Part shown: one piece after another, positions 1 through 7,961 of the stretch
Position numbering within the stretch: the stretch's first letter is position 1
Layout: each line of letters starts with the position of its first letter
Origin: Anaerolinea sp.
Lineage (GTDB): Bacteria > Chloroflexota > Anaerolineae > Anaerolineales > Anaerolineaceae
Assembly (NCBI GenBank): GCA_029975965.1
Contig: JARKOV010000094.1
Location: 1 to 34,968, forward strand
Length of the DNA: 34,968 nt
Direction: 5' to 3'
Notes under the pieces: model-generated
Seen by the model: the letters and a program-made list of their open reading frames with translations, nothing else
Told to the model about the DNA's origin: nothing
Database searches by the model: none
Translations under genes and position numbers: made by a program

Positions 1-2
1 GC

Positions 3-707
3 CTCAAGGCCAACGACAGCCTGCTGATCCACACCAACAACCACGGTGGGCACAACGGCACCGAATCGGATTTATGCTGTTACCCCAACTGGGACAGCCT
101 GGGGGTGGAGGAATTCACCGACAAGCTGGCGGAACTGCCCGCTTTCCGCTGCCTGATGGTGATGATGGAACAGTGCCATTCCGGCGGATTCAACAGCAAG
201 GTGATCGCCAAGAGCACGGCTGGAGCGACCAGCATCGCCTCGGCCTGCGAGGAAGATCGCAACTCGATCGGCGGCGCGCACTTCGACCCCTTCGCACGGG
301 ACTGGATCGCGGCGATGAACGGCGCCACGCCTTACGGTGGGGCGCTGGCACACGACCCTGACACGAACGGCAACGGGCGGATCAGCGCGCGCGAAGCCTT
401 CGACTACGCCGATGCGATCCACGACCCGTACGACACGCCGGTGTTCAACCAGAAGAACGGGGGAAGCGGCTGCTGGCTGGGTTCCGACTGGTACATCTTC
501 AAGCTGCCACCCCTCGAGCTGGCCGAGATCTACATCAAGCACTGGCCCGAGCCCGACCCCATCATCTTGCAGCGGCGGGTCGAGGCGGTGATGCCGCAAA
601 TCGAGGCCTTGAACAAGGACTTCGAGCCGCAGTTGGATAAACTGCACGCCAATTACCGCAAGCGTTTCGAGGCGATTCTGAAGGCGGCCAGGCGCGCTGA
701 AAAGTAG
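3..707 (+). CDS. Caspase-like / C13-type cysteine peptidase with EF-hand loop (5' truncated)
   Basis: The open frame runs in from the window edge (first full codon at 3), so the N-terminus is missing and 234 residues are visible. A His-Gly element (NNHGGHNG, His near visible residue 14) is followed by MEQCHSGGF with Cys at visible residue 58. This His/Cys spacing and the QCHSGG motif are typical of clan CD cysteine peptidases (caspase/legumain-like). A 12-residue EF-hand loop, DTNGNGRISARE (visible residues 120-131), suggests calcium binding within or just after the catalytic domain. The last 50 residues are charged and probably helical. A GTG at 105 is only an internal codon, because the catalytic His lies upstream of it. 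Substrate and location are unknown since any signal peptide is outside the window. Assignment to C13 rather than C14 is uncertain. Confidence 0.8.
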   Translation, partial: LKANDSLLIHTNNHGGHNGTESDLCCYPNWDSLGVEEFTDKLAELPAFRCLMVMMEQCHSGGFNSKVIAKSTAGATSIASACEEDRNSIGGAHFDPFARDWIAAMNGATPYGGALAHDPDTNGNGRISAREAFDYADAIHDPYDTPVFNQKNGGSGCWLGSDWYIFKLPPLELAEIYIKHWPEPDPIILQRRVEAVMPQIEALNKDFEPQLDKLHANYRKRFEAILKAARRAEK

Positions 708-736
708 ACTGTGTAATTTATTGCACAATCAAGCAG

Positions 737-742
737 TAAAAT
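737..742 (+). promoter_or_regulatory. -10 hexamer of a probable leaderless promoter
   Basis: TAAAAT ends 7 nt before the ATG at 750, so transcription would start at or next to the start codon. No purine-rich Shine-Dalgarno stands at normal spacing. No convincing -35 box is visible. Confidence 0.4.
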
Positions 743-749
743 AGGCAGG

Positions 750-1097
750 ATGGAATATTGGAAGAACCCTTTGGAAAAGGTCTTTGAAAGCCTGTTGCCT
801 GAAGAGCGCAAGCGTTGCGCGATCTATGTCCGGGAGGGACTCGTCGAAGCGGGCGAGGAATTCCAGGCGGGTCGCGCAACGCAGCGTGCCTCGCGGGCGG
901 GGCACCTGGTGTTCATCGACCTCGAACCCGGCGTCAATTGGGGTCACGATTGCCGCTATCTGCTGGTTGCCCCAAACGGAGAGATCATCCATCGACTGGA
1001 CGGACAGTTTCCCCCATCCCCCGCGGGGCTGCGCCTGGTCTACCGCGCTGACGCGGTCGAAGATTGGATGCTGCTCACCACGCAATCGTTGGATTAG
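750..1097 (+). CDS. Small protein of unknown function (115 aa)
   Basis: I do not recognise this family. The protein has an acidic helical N-terminal half (MEYWKNPLEKVFESLL) and a beta-rich C-terminal half with aromatic and charged motifs (NWGHDCRYLL, ANGEIIHRLD-like). There is no signal peptide or membrane segment, so it is probably cytosolic. The ATG at 750 follows a TAAAAT hexamer by 7 nt, which suits a leaderless start. The gene stands alone between the peptidase (43 nt upstream) and the acyltransferase. A similar-length frame on the opposite strand (729-1085) is judged a shadow, because the plus frame is co-directional with its neighbours and has the promoter-like hexamer. Confidence 0.6.
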   Translation: MEYWKNPLEKVFESLLPEERKRCAIYVREGLVEAGEEFQAGRATQRASRAGHLVFIDLEPGVNWGHDCRYLLVAPNGEIIHRLDGQFPPSPAGLRLVYRADAVEDWMLLTTQSLD

Positions 1098-1308
1098 AGT
1101 CTTCTCAAGCCACTACAAAGAAAGCAATCCTTCGTTACCCTGGGATCTTTTTTCTTGGAGGCAATACTTCCAGGCGAAAATGACGCAGAGTTATACCTCC
1201 TCTACCAACCAATACACCAGCGGTTCTTCTTCGTGATCTTCGTGCCTTTTCTTCTTGGTGGTTGATTTTCCGCCAATCCCTTGCGTGCGGAATTTGCCGG
1301 CTGGGGGT
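1098..1308. other. Intergenic region with a quasi-periodic TTCGTG element
   Basis: About 210 nt with no credible gene. Around 1227-1269 the plus strand is built of degenerate roughly 9-nt units (CTTCGTGAT, CTTCGTGCC, then TTCTTGGTGGTT). A TTG at 1255 opens the acyltransferase frame inside this element but is unlikely to be the start codon. Confidence 0.35.
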
Positions 1309-1314
1309 TATACT
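1309..1314 (+). promoter_or_regulatory. -10 hexamer of a probable leaderless promoter
   Basis: TATACT ends exactly 6 nt before the ATG at 1321, which places the predicted transcription start on the A of the start codon. This is the main reason for choosing 1321 over the upstream TTG at 1255. Confidence 0.45.
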
Positions 1315-1320
1315 GGTCAA

Positions 1321-2214
1321 ATGGTAGATGAAGCACAGATTCGCGTTATGCGCGAACGGATCACCGACGAGATCTTCTATGCGTTGTTCAAACGCAAAAG
1401 TGGTCCAATGCGCCGCCTGGCCGGTTGGCTGTTCAAGCGACCGACCACCCGCTTCTCGCGCATTTTCGCCGCCGCCGACCAGGCGGCGGCACAGGGCGGC
1501 TTACCAGCAGCCGGACAGAGCCTTCTCAACGACCTGAACGTATCCCTCACCGTCCGCGGTGGAGAGAGCCTGCCTGCCCAGGGGCCTTTGCTGGTGGTCT
1601 CCAATCACCCCGGCGCTTATGATTCGGCTGCATTGTGCTCGCAGATCCCGCGCCATGACTTGAAAATCATCGTATACGAGATACCCTTCTACCGCGCCTT
1701 CCCGCACATCAGCCAGCAGATGATCTTCGCCACCGACGACACCCCCGGGCGCATGCTCGCCCTGCGCCAGGCGGTGACCCACCTGCAGCAGGGCGGCGCG
1801 ATCCTGCAATTTGGCACCGGCAAGATCGACCCCGACCCGGCGATCGCCCCCGGCGCGGAGCGCGCCATCCGCTCCTGGCTGCCCAGCATCGAGATCATGC
1901 TGCAAAAAGCCCGCGAGACCCGCCTGGCGCTGGCGACGATCAGCGGGGTGCTGCTGCCCCGCTTCGCCGACCATCCCCTCACCCGCTTGCACCGCGACCC
2001 GATGGACCGCCGCCGCCTGGCCGAGTTCATGCAGATCATCCAGCAGCTTGTTCGCCCTCAGAGCATCCAGCCGCACGCCCGCCTCACCATCGCTCCGCCA
2101 CTCTCCATAAGCGACCTGCTGGCTGGCGATCACGGGCGACGAGTCATGCCGTCGATCATCGAGCGCGCCTGCCACCTGCTCAAACAACACCTCCAGGCTC
2201 ACGGCAAGGTCTAA
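1321..2214 (+). CDS. PlsC-like glycerolipid acyltransferase
   Basis: A 297-residue protein with the acyltransferase block I motif H-x4-D, in SNHPGAYDSA (His96, Asp101). This is the catalytic signature of the 1-acylglycerol-3-phosphate acyltransferase family, which transfers acyl groups to glycerophosphates or related hydroxyls at the inner membrane. The usual block III FPEGTR is not seen. A divergent LQFGTGKIDPD stands at about the expected distance, so the exact acceptor is open. The first 60 residues are basic and helical (a KRK and KRPTTR pattern), consistent with membrane-surface binding. The start at 1321 is supported by the TATACT hexamer 6 nt upstream; the frame is open back to 1255. 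It is followed by a strong hairpin and seems monocistronic. Confidence 0.8.
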   Translation: MVDEAQIRVMRERITDEIFYALFKRKSGPMRRLAGWLFKRPTTRFSRIFAAADQAAAQGGLPAAGQSLLNDLNVSLTVRGGESLPAQGPLLVVSNHPGAYDSAALCSQIPRHDLKIIVYEIPFYRAFPHISQQMIFATDDTPGRMLALRQAVTHLQQGGAILQFGTGKIDPDPAIAPGAERAIRSWLPSIEIMLQKARETRLALATISGVLLPRFADHPLTRLHRDPMDRRRLAEFMQIIQQLVRPQSIQPHARLTIAPPLSISDLLAGDHGRRVMPSIIERACHLLKQHLQAHGKV

Positions 2215-2226
2215 GCGTTAAAAACA

Positions 2227-2250
2227 GAAGCCCTCCTCGCGGAGGGCTTC
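2227..2250 (-). terminator. Rho-independent terminator of the Ig-repeat gene, perhaps bidirectional
   Basis: A perfect 10-bp stem (GAAGCCCTCC / GGAGGGCTTC) with a TCGC loop. On the minus strand it is followed by TGTTTTTAAC, a good T-tract, so it mainly serves the gene ending at 2274. The plus-strand side lacks a clear T-run but may also end the acyltransferase transcript. Confidence 0.85.
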
Positions 2251-2273
2251 ATTCTCATACCTGCACGAACCTT

Positions 2274-5200
2274 TTAGCGCCCCACGATGGGGAACCAGAG
2301 GATAAATTGGGGCTGGCAGGCCAGGGTGAACTCGTCCGGGCCGGTACCGCTCAAGGTGAAGGTGATCGTGTCAGCTTGCGCGTCGCGCGCCGTCACCACG
2401 ATGCCGCCGGTGCCCCATTGGCTGCCGTCCCAGGCGTACACTGCCATGTCGCTTTCCTTCCAGTTGGTCGGGTTATAGCTCATCGTGAAGGTCACCGGCT
2501 GGAGGAAGGTCAGGCTGGGTTGAAGCTCGCCGTTGATGTAGGCATCCAGGGTGAAATTGGCGACGAAACCCTTCCCCGCCGGTGGGGTGAGCGCCGAATT
2601 GTAGAACTGGTGGAAGACCAGGGTCACGTCGCTCGACACCGCGCCCGCCGGGACGGTGATGGTGGTGGTCACGGGCAAACCATTTTGCATGCCGGTATAG
2701 GTCAGCACGCCGCCCGCCCCGGGGGTAATCACGGCGCTCAGGCTGCCGGAAACGACCTTCTGCGAGAAAGCCGCCGAGGTGCTGGCGTTGTAATTGGCGT
2801 TGCCCAGGTAGGCGGCGGTGATGGCGTGCGTGCCAATGCTCATCCCCGTTGCAGCAGGGCTGGTCGCCACGCCGTTGACCAGGTCAACCGGGCCGCCGAA
2901 ATTGGCGCCGTCGATCTTGAATTGCACCTGGCCCGCCGGTGTCCCGCCGCCGGGGGCGGTCGCCAGCACGGAGGCGCTGAAGGTCACCCCCGCGCCTTCC
3001 ACCGCCGGGTTGATGCTGGTGGTCAGGGTGGTCGCCGTGTCGGCTGGGTTGACGGTCGGGCCGCTCGCCGGAGCCGAAACCGCGTCGTTGTAATTCGCGC
3101 CGCCCTCGAAGGAAGCGGTCAGAGTCTGTGGAGCGGTTGAGGACGGGGTGAGGTTGCACGCCGCGCTGCCGTCCGCCTGGACCGTGGCCACGCAGGAGTC
3201 GCTGCCGTTGGACAGGGTGACGGTCATGCCCACCGGGATCAAGGTGCTGGGGGCATCCGGGGTCACCTGGGCGGTCACCGTGTAATGCTGGCCGACGACG
3301 ACCGGATCGGGCGAGGTGCCGGTGATGGTCACCGTCACGCTGGCCGGGGTCACGGCGGGGCCGTCCACCGCAGGGGTTGTCGCCGGCGCGTTGAAGCTTG
3401 TATCGCCGGAGTAGGTGATGGTGAGCTGCGGGCTGCCAACGGCGGATGGGGTCAAGTTGCAGCTACCCGCCGCGACCGGCGCCGTGCAGGAGTCCACGCC
3501 GTTGCTGATCGTCACCGTGCCGCCGGGGATGCCGGAGCCAGGTGCGACCGGGGTGACGTTGAAGCTGACCGCCACCGGTTGCCCCACCACCGCCGTCGCC
3601 GGGTCGAAGCCGCTGATCGCCGCGGTGACATCCGCCTTGGCGACCAACACGCCTGGGGTGAAATCGACCACGTCTGGGCGGTAATAATCGTCGCCGCTGT
3701 AGCTGACGCGCACCGTGTGAGGCCCAACGCCCAGGCTGGAGATCAACTGCGAGAGCGCCGAACCGGCGGCGTCGAGGGTCACCGGCATGCCCAGGTCAAC
3801 CCCGTCGACCGAGAATTGCACTGTCCCGGTCGGCAATGGGTTGTTTGCCCCTGAGCCAAGCACAGTGGCGGTGAACCCGACCGGCTGCCCGAAGACCGGA
3901 TTGTCAACGGTCGGCAGCAGGGTGATGGCAAGCAAACCTTTCTCCACCACCTGCAGATACGGGTTGGACAGGTTATCGCTGCCGAGGAAGCTGGCGTTGC
4001 CGCTGTAGACGGCGGTGATCGAATGCGTGCCCACCCACAGCGCGGTGTAGGGCAGCAGCTTGCTGGCCTTGCCGTCCGCGCCCAGCGCGACTGGCGCGCC
4101 GTAATTCACGCCGTCGACGATGAACTGCACCGTGCCGCCGGTCGGGAAAGCCAGGGATGGGTCGTTACCGGTCACCGTGGCGGTGATCAACACCGAGAGG
4201 CCGTAGGGCGACGGGTTGATGTTGGAGGTCAACACCAGGGTGGTCGCGGCTTTCTGCACCACCTGGTTGATCGCCGGCGCAGACGCGGAGGCGAAGTTGG
4301 CGTCGCCCAGGTAGGTCGCGCCCAGGCTGTGTGTCCCGACCGCCAGGTTGGCGATCGAAGGGCTGGCGGCGCTGGCGCCGCTCAATGCCACTGGCTCGCC
4401 GAAATTCACCCCGTCGATGGTGAACTGGACCATTCCGGTGGGGCTGCCCGCTCCGGGGGCGCTGACCGCCACCGTCGCTGTGAAGCTAACCGGCTGACCG
4501 AACGCAGAGGGCGTCGCGGAGGTCGCCAGGGCAAGCGTTGTCGTGGCTTTCTGCACCACCGGGCCGGCCACAGCCGCGGCTGAAGCGGAAGGATTGAAGT
4601 TGCTGTCGCCCTCGTAAGCGATGCTCAGGCTGGTCGGGCCGGCTTCGTCGAAGGTGATCTGGCAGCTACCCGCCGCCACCGGGGCGGAACAGGTGCGGCC
4701 TTTGGCGTCCGTCACGGTGACCTGACCGGTCGGGGTGCCCCAACCGGGAGCGACCGGTGAAACGGAGAAGAAGATGGTCACCGGCTGGCCGGTCACGTGC
4801 TCACCCGGCCCGAAGCCAAGGATGCCCACCGCGGAGTCGGCTTTCGAGACCACCGGACCGGCGAAGGGCGCTGAAGAAGCTTCGTTGAAATTGGTCGAAC
4901 CGGAGTAGCTGGCGACCAGGTTGGGCGCGCCGGGGCTGTTCGGAGCGAGCTGGCAGGAGCCGCTCCCCGAAGCGTCCAGCGTGACCAGGCAGCTATCCAC
5001 GCCGTTCGAGACGGTCACCGTGCCATCCGGCACGTCCGTCGCCGGGGCAACCGCGTCCACCTGGACCGTAACGGTCACCGGCTGGCCTACGACCGAGGTC
5101 TGCGGGGCAATCGAAACGATGCTGGCAACCGCCCCGGCTTTTCCCACTGCCTGGCTGAGCGCCGGCGAGGTGGGGACGTTGAGGAAGTAGTCATCCCCGG

Positions 5201-7487
5201 TGTAGCCGACCGTGATGGCATGCGTTCCGGCCGAGAGCTCCACCGCCAGCGGGCTGGTGGCGTTGCCAGCGGCGTCCAGGGTCACGGGAGAGCCCAACGG
5301 CGCGCCGTCCACGTAGAACTGCACCTGGCCGGTCGGGATACCCTGGGTGACCATGCTGGGCTGCACGCTGACGCTGTAAGTGATCGGCTGCGTGGCCACC
5401 GGCGATGCGGCGCTGGGAGTGATGGTGATCACCGGGTTGGCCTTGTTCACCCGCTGGTTGAGCGGGGCAGCCTGGTTGTTGCTGCCCAGGAATTGAGCCG
5501 GGTCAGCCGGGGTATACACGGCCGTGATGGTGTGATCGCCAGGCCACAGGTTGAGGTAGGGCACCGTGCGCACCACCTGCCCGGAGGCGTTCAGGGTCAA
5601 AGGCGTGCCAAACAGGACGCCGTCAATGGAAAGCTGCACTGTTCCAACAGGGACCGCGATGCCAGGCGCATTGGATGTGACCGTGATGGTCATGTCCAGC
5701 GAGGTGCCGTAGACGGTCGGGTTTTCACTCGAGCTGACCACCACGCTGGTGGGCGCCCGTTCAACCGTCTGGGTCGAGTTGCCGCTGGCGCTGGGCAGCG
5801 TGTTGCTGTTGCCCAGGTAAGAGGCTGAGAAGGTATGCGTGCCGACCAGTAAATGCCCGCCGGGAAGCAAGGTGTGCAGGTCGGCGCTGGTGGCCTGGCC
5901 CGCGCCGTTCAGGCTGACCGGGCTGCCGAGAGGCGCGCCGTCCACGTAGAACTGCACCTGGCCCGCCGGGTTGACCACCGAAGGAGCGATTTCGCTGACC
6001 GTCGCGGTCAGTTGGAGCGGCTGGCCATAGACGCTGGTCGAATCCGACGAGACGACCGTGGTGGTGGTGCTGTTCTGGCTGACCGTCACCGACGCCGCCG
6101 GGAGCGAGCTGCTGGCATTGTTGTTCGCGTTGCCCAGGTAGGCGGCGTAATAGGTGTGGCTGCCGGCGCTCAGGCTTGTCGTTGTCTGGCTGACCGCCGT
6201 GCCGCTGCTGAGATTGACCGGCGAGCCAAATGCCACGCCGTCGACGTAGAACTGCACCTGCCCGGCGGGGGTGAACCCGGCCGGGGCGACCGGAGCTACG
6301 GTCGCAGTCAGGTACAGCGGCTGGCCGTAGACGGGCGAGCTCACCGAACGCACGACGCCGGTGGTGGTGTTGGCGCGGTTGACCGTGATGGTGAAAGCCG
6401 CTGTGTCGGTCGAGCCGAGGTAATTGGTCGCGCGCACGATGATGCCGCTGTAGGTGCCCGCCGCCGTAGGCGTGCCGGTCAGCGCGCCGTTCGCCGCCAG
6501 GCTGAGGCCGGGCGGCAGGGGATTGGATGACGGCGCGAGCGCATAGGTCGGCGCCGGGGTGCCGTTCGCCGCAAAGTTGTAACCGGCGTAAGGCGCGCCA
6601 TAGGTCGCGGTGGCCGGCGGAGTCTGCGCCGAGAATGCCGTAGGCGCCGAGTCGTAGGTTGGGCCGGAACCCGCCGTGTGCAGGAAGGTGATGAACTGGC
6701 TGTCCTGCTGGATGTTGGTCGCGGTATCGAACAGGTTGGCGACGATGCGGTACGTCCCGGTGGGGCTGGACGCGGGATAGTTGAGCACCGCGGAAAGGTC
6801 GGTCGATGCCCCACCCGAGAGGGAGAACGTCTGGCTGTTGGTCACCAGGTTGTTGTTGCTCGGGTCGAGCAGAGACAACTCGAGCCGGTAAGTGCCGGTC
6901 TGCGTGGCGTTGACCGTGACCTGCGGGGTAATGTACGCGGAAGGCCCGTATCCGATCACGGTCATGCCGCCGATGCTGGCCATGTCGGCCGCGCCGCCGT
7001 CGATGAGAAGCTGGCCCCAATCGATTTGCGTGCACCAGCCGGAAGACACGGTGATCTCCACCAGGTTGCTTCCGTTTTGTACGAGACCAATCGGCAGCGT
7101 GAAGACGGTCGTGTTCCAGGTACCATTCGTCCCCGAAAGGCGACCGACATTCTGCCCGTTGAAGTAGACCGTGTCGATTTCACCCATCTCCTCGTCCACA
7201 TCGTAGGCGTAAATGGAAAGGATCGCCTCAGACGTGGGAACCTGGTCGGTGATAATGTTGAACTCGATCGGCATCAGCGCATCTCCCGCACACACGTAGA
7301 TATCCATGTCGCCATCGGCGACGCCGGTGCGGGCGTTGTTCTGGTTATCGGTATTGGTGATGAAAGTGCCCGCCGCCGAAACCGATGACAGCGGGAAGAA
7401 GGCGACCAGTACGACGAGCAGAACGGCCAGCACAGCCGCCCACTTCTGCCCTCTACGACGATAAGGTAAACGATCTAGCAATAGCAT
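2274..7487 (-). CDS. Giant secreted protein with 12 bacterial Ig-like domains
   Basis: A 1737-residue exported protein. A signal peptide (basic RRRGQK, hydrophobic run at about 17-35, VSA-A cleavage near 38) leads into an N-terminal beta domain (about 40-270, with Cys66 and Cys152). A putative-Ig module follows (about 283-370, with PPGLSL and GALTGTPTAAG), then 12 tandem Big_3_5-like Ig domains of 97-106 residues: 374-472, 473-578, 579-683, 684-784, 785-883, 884-981, 982-1080, 1081-1184, 1185-1285, 1286-1382, 1383-1482 and 1483-1581. Most carry a VQFxxDGxxxGxPV motif. Domains 5, 6, 10 and 11 instead carry a Cys pair that may form a disulfide. The C-terminal part (1582-1737) resembles a ZU5-like domain and ends in WFPIVGR, with no LPXTG or membrane anchor. 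It is likely a surface, adhesion or matrix protein. Start ATG 7487 has a perfect AAGGAGGT five nt upstream. It lies 19 nt after the pseudo-receiver gene. Confidence 0.92.
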   Translation of the reverse strand: MLLLDRLPYRRRGQKWAAVLAVLLVVLVAFFPLSSVSAAGTFITNTDNQNNARTGVADGDMDIYVCAGDALMPIEFNIITDQVPTSEAILSIYAYDVDEEMGEIDTVYFNGQNVGRLSGTNGTWNTTVFTLPIGLVQNGSNLVEITVSSGWCTQIDWGQLLIDGGAADMASIGGMTVIGYGPSAYITPQVTVNATQTGTYRLELSLLDPSNNNLVTNSQTFSLSGGASTDLSAVLNYPASSPTGTYRIVANLFDTATNIQQDSQFITFLHTAGSGPTYDSAPTAFSAQTPPATATYGAPYAGYNFAANGTPAPTYALAPSSNPLPPGLSLAANGALTGTPTAAGTYSGIIVRATNYLGSTDTAAFTITVNRANTTTGVVRSVSSPVYGQPLYLTATVAPVAPAGFTPAGQVQFYVDGVAFGSPVNLSSGTAVSQTTTSLSAGSHTYYAAYLGNANNNASSSLPAASVTVSQNSTTTTVVSSDSTSVYGQPLQLTATVSEIAPSVVNPAGQVQFYVDGAPLGSPVSLNGAGQATSADLHTLLPGGHLLVGTHTFSASYLGNSNTLPSASGNSTQTVERAPTSVVVSSSENPTVYGTSLDMTITVTSNAPGIAVPVGTVQLSIDGVLFGTPLTLNASGQVVRTVPYLNLWPGDHTITAVYTPADPAQFLGSNNQAAPLNQRVNKANPVITITPSAASPVATQPITYSVSVQPSMVTQGIPTGQVQFYVDGAPLGSPVTLDAAGNATSPLAVELSAGTHAITVGYTGDDYFLNVPTSPALSQAVGKAGAVASIVSIAPQTSVVGQPVTVTVQVDAVAPATDVPDGTVTVSNGVDSCLVTLDASGSGSCQLAPNSPGAPNLVASYSGSTNFNEASSAPFAGPVVSKADSAVGILGFGPGEHVTGQPVTIFFSVSPVAPGWGTPTGQVTVTDAKGRTCSAPVAAGSCQITFDEAGPTSLSIAYEGDSNFNPSASAAAVAGPVVQKATTTLALATSATPSAFGQPVSFTATVAVSAPGAGSPTGMVQFTIDGVNFGEPVALSGASAASPSIANLAVGTHSLGATYLGDANFASASAPAINQVVQKAATTLVLTSNINPSPYGLSVLITATVTGNDPSLAFPTGGTVQFIVDGVNYGAPVALGADGKASKLLPYTALWVGTHSITAVYSGNASFLGSDNLSNPYLQVVEKGLLAITLLPTVDNPVFGQPVGFTATVLGSGANNPLPTGTVQFSVDGVDLGMPVTLDAAGSALSQLISSLGVGPHTVRVSYSGDDYYRPDVVDFTPGVLVAKADVTAAISGFDPATAVVGQPVAVSFNVTPVAPGSGIPGGTVTISNGVDSCTAPVAAGSCNLTPSAVGSPQLTITYSGDTSFNAPATTPAVDGPAVTPASVTVTITGTSPDPVVVGQHYTVTAQVTPDAPSTLIPVGMTVTLSNGSDSCVATVQADGSAACNLTPSSTAPQTLTASFEGGANYNDAVSAPASGPTVNPADTATTLTTSINPAVEGAGVTFSASVLATAPGGGTPAGQVQFKIDGANFGGPVDLVNGVATSPAATGMSIGTHAITAAYLGNANYNASTSAAFSQKVVSGSLSAVITPGAGGVLTYTGMQNGLPVTTTITVPAGAVSSDVTLVFHQFYNSALTPPAGKGFVANFTLDAYINGELQPSLTFLQPVTFTMSYNPTNWKESDMAVYAWDGSQWGTGGIVVTARDAQADTITFTLSGTGPDEFTLACQPQFILWFPIVGR
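3042..4544 (-). repeat. Second copy of a five-domain Ig super-repeat
   Basis: Encodes Ig domains 7-11 (residues 982-1482). Domain order, lengths (99, 104, 101, 97, 100) and signature motifs match domains 2-6 encoded by 4545-6071. Domains 8 and 3 share LWxGxHxITAVY and FLGSxN, domains 9 and 4 share PVTLDAAG and GDDY, and domains 10 and 5 share SNGVDSC. Confidence 0.7.
4545..6071 (-). repeat. First copy of a five-domain Ig super-repeat
   Basis: Encodes Ig domains 2-6 (residues 473-981; lengths 106, 105, 101, 99, 98). Three domains without cysteine are followed by two Cys-pair domains, the same order as in the copy at 3042-4544. This indicates block duplication of about 1.5 kb followed by divergence. 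Confidence 0.7.
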
Positions 7488-7506
7488 GCGAACCTCCTTG
7501 GCGAAA

Positions 7507-7872
7507 CTAAGAAACGAGAGCTTTTTCGAGCTGCTGGTGCAGCATAGATTTCATCAGGATGCGACCTGCCCCGGCGGTCTCTGCCGCCCGGTACTGGGCA
7601 GACGTATCGGTGATGACGATCAGGTTCAAATCTGGGCGAAAATGGAAAAGAGAAGCCAGCGTTTGTGTGAGGCAATCTCCGCACAACGCGGCTTCGAGGA
7701 GAAGCGTTTCGGTGGGATGTTGGTCTAAGAACATTTCCATTTCCCCCAGGTTCTCAACTTCGGCGTGTACTTCCAGCTCCGGCATGGCTTTCAGGAAAGA
7801 CTCCAGCGCGTTGCGCCACAATCCGGAGCGGGCGGCGAGGAGGAGCCTGGTTTTTCGACGGGAGTGCGACAT
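7507..7872 (-). CDS. Pseudo-receiver (phospho-acceptor-less response-regulator-like) protein
   Basis: A 121-residue protein with the alternating beta/alpha pattern of a receiver domain and no output domain. The acidic pair after strand 1 is replaced (LLAARSG, Ala14-Arg15, where receivers have ADD) and the phospho-acceptor Asp after strand 3 is Glu (TLLLEAAL, Glu60). Thr/Ser after strand 4 (VITDT) and the strand-5 Lys (LMKS, Lys108) remain. It cannot be phosphorylated in the usual way and may lock in an active-like state or act as a docking protein. It resembles the protein encoded at 32301-32708 in length and in both substitutions. The ATG at 7872 is preferred because it matches the N-terminus of that paralogue; an in-frame ATG at 7941 would add 23 residues. 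It sits 19 nt upstream of the Ig-repeat gene, probably in one operon, and is divergent from a kinase gene. Confidence 0.7.
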   Translation of the reverse strand: MSHSRRKTRLLLAARSGLWRNALESFLKAMPELEVHAEVENLGEMEMFLDQHPTETLLLEAALCGDCLTQTLASLFHFRPDLNLIVITDTSAQYRAAETAGAGRILMKSMLHQQLEKALVS

Positions 7873-7961
7873 AGCTAAGTGGTGAAATTCCAATGGGAAC
7901 CGGTCTGGTAAAAGAATACGATTTCGGCAAGCAAAAATCATCCGCTTTGGCGTCGATTTTT

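Noticed and set aside
729..1085. A 118-codon minus-strand frame opposite the small unknown gene at 750
   Set aside because: No promoter or ribosome site, opposite in direction to neighbours; the plus frame has a promoter-like hexamer. Not fully excluded because neither product is recognised.
3042..6071. Possible CRISPR or simple tandem DNA repeat
   Set aside because: The periodicity is about 300 nt at protein level (Ig domains) with diverged DNA, no short identical repeats and no spacers.
5761..7035. A 424-codon alternative minus frame within the Ig-repeat gene
   Set aside because: Out-of-frame reading of the repeats (Arg/His/Gln-rich); the main frame has a signal peptide, a Shine-Dalgarno and domain structure.
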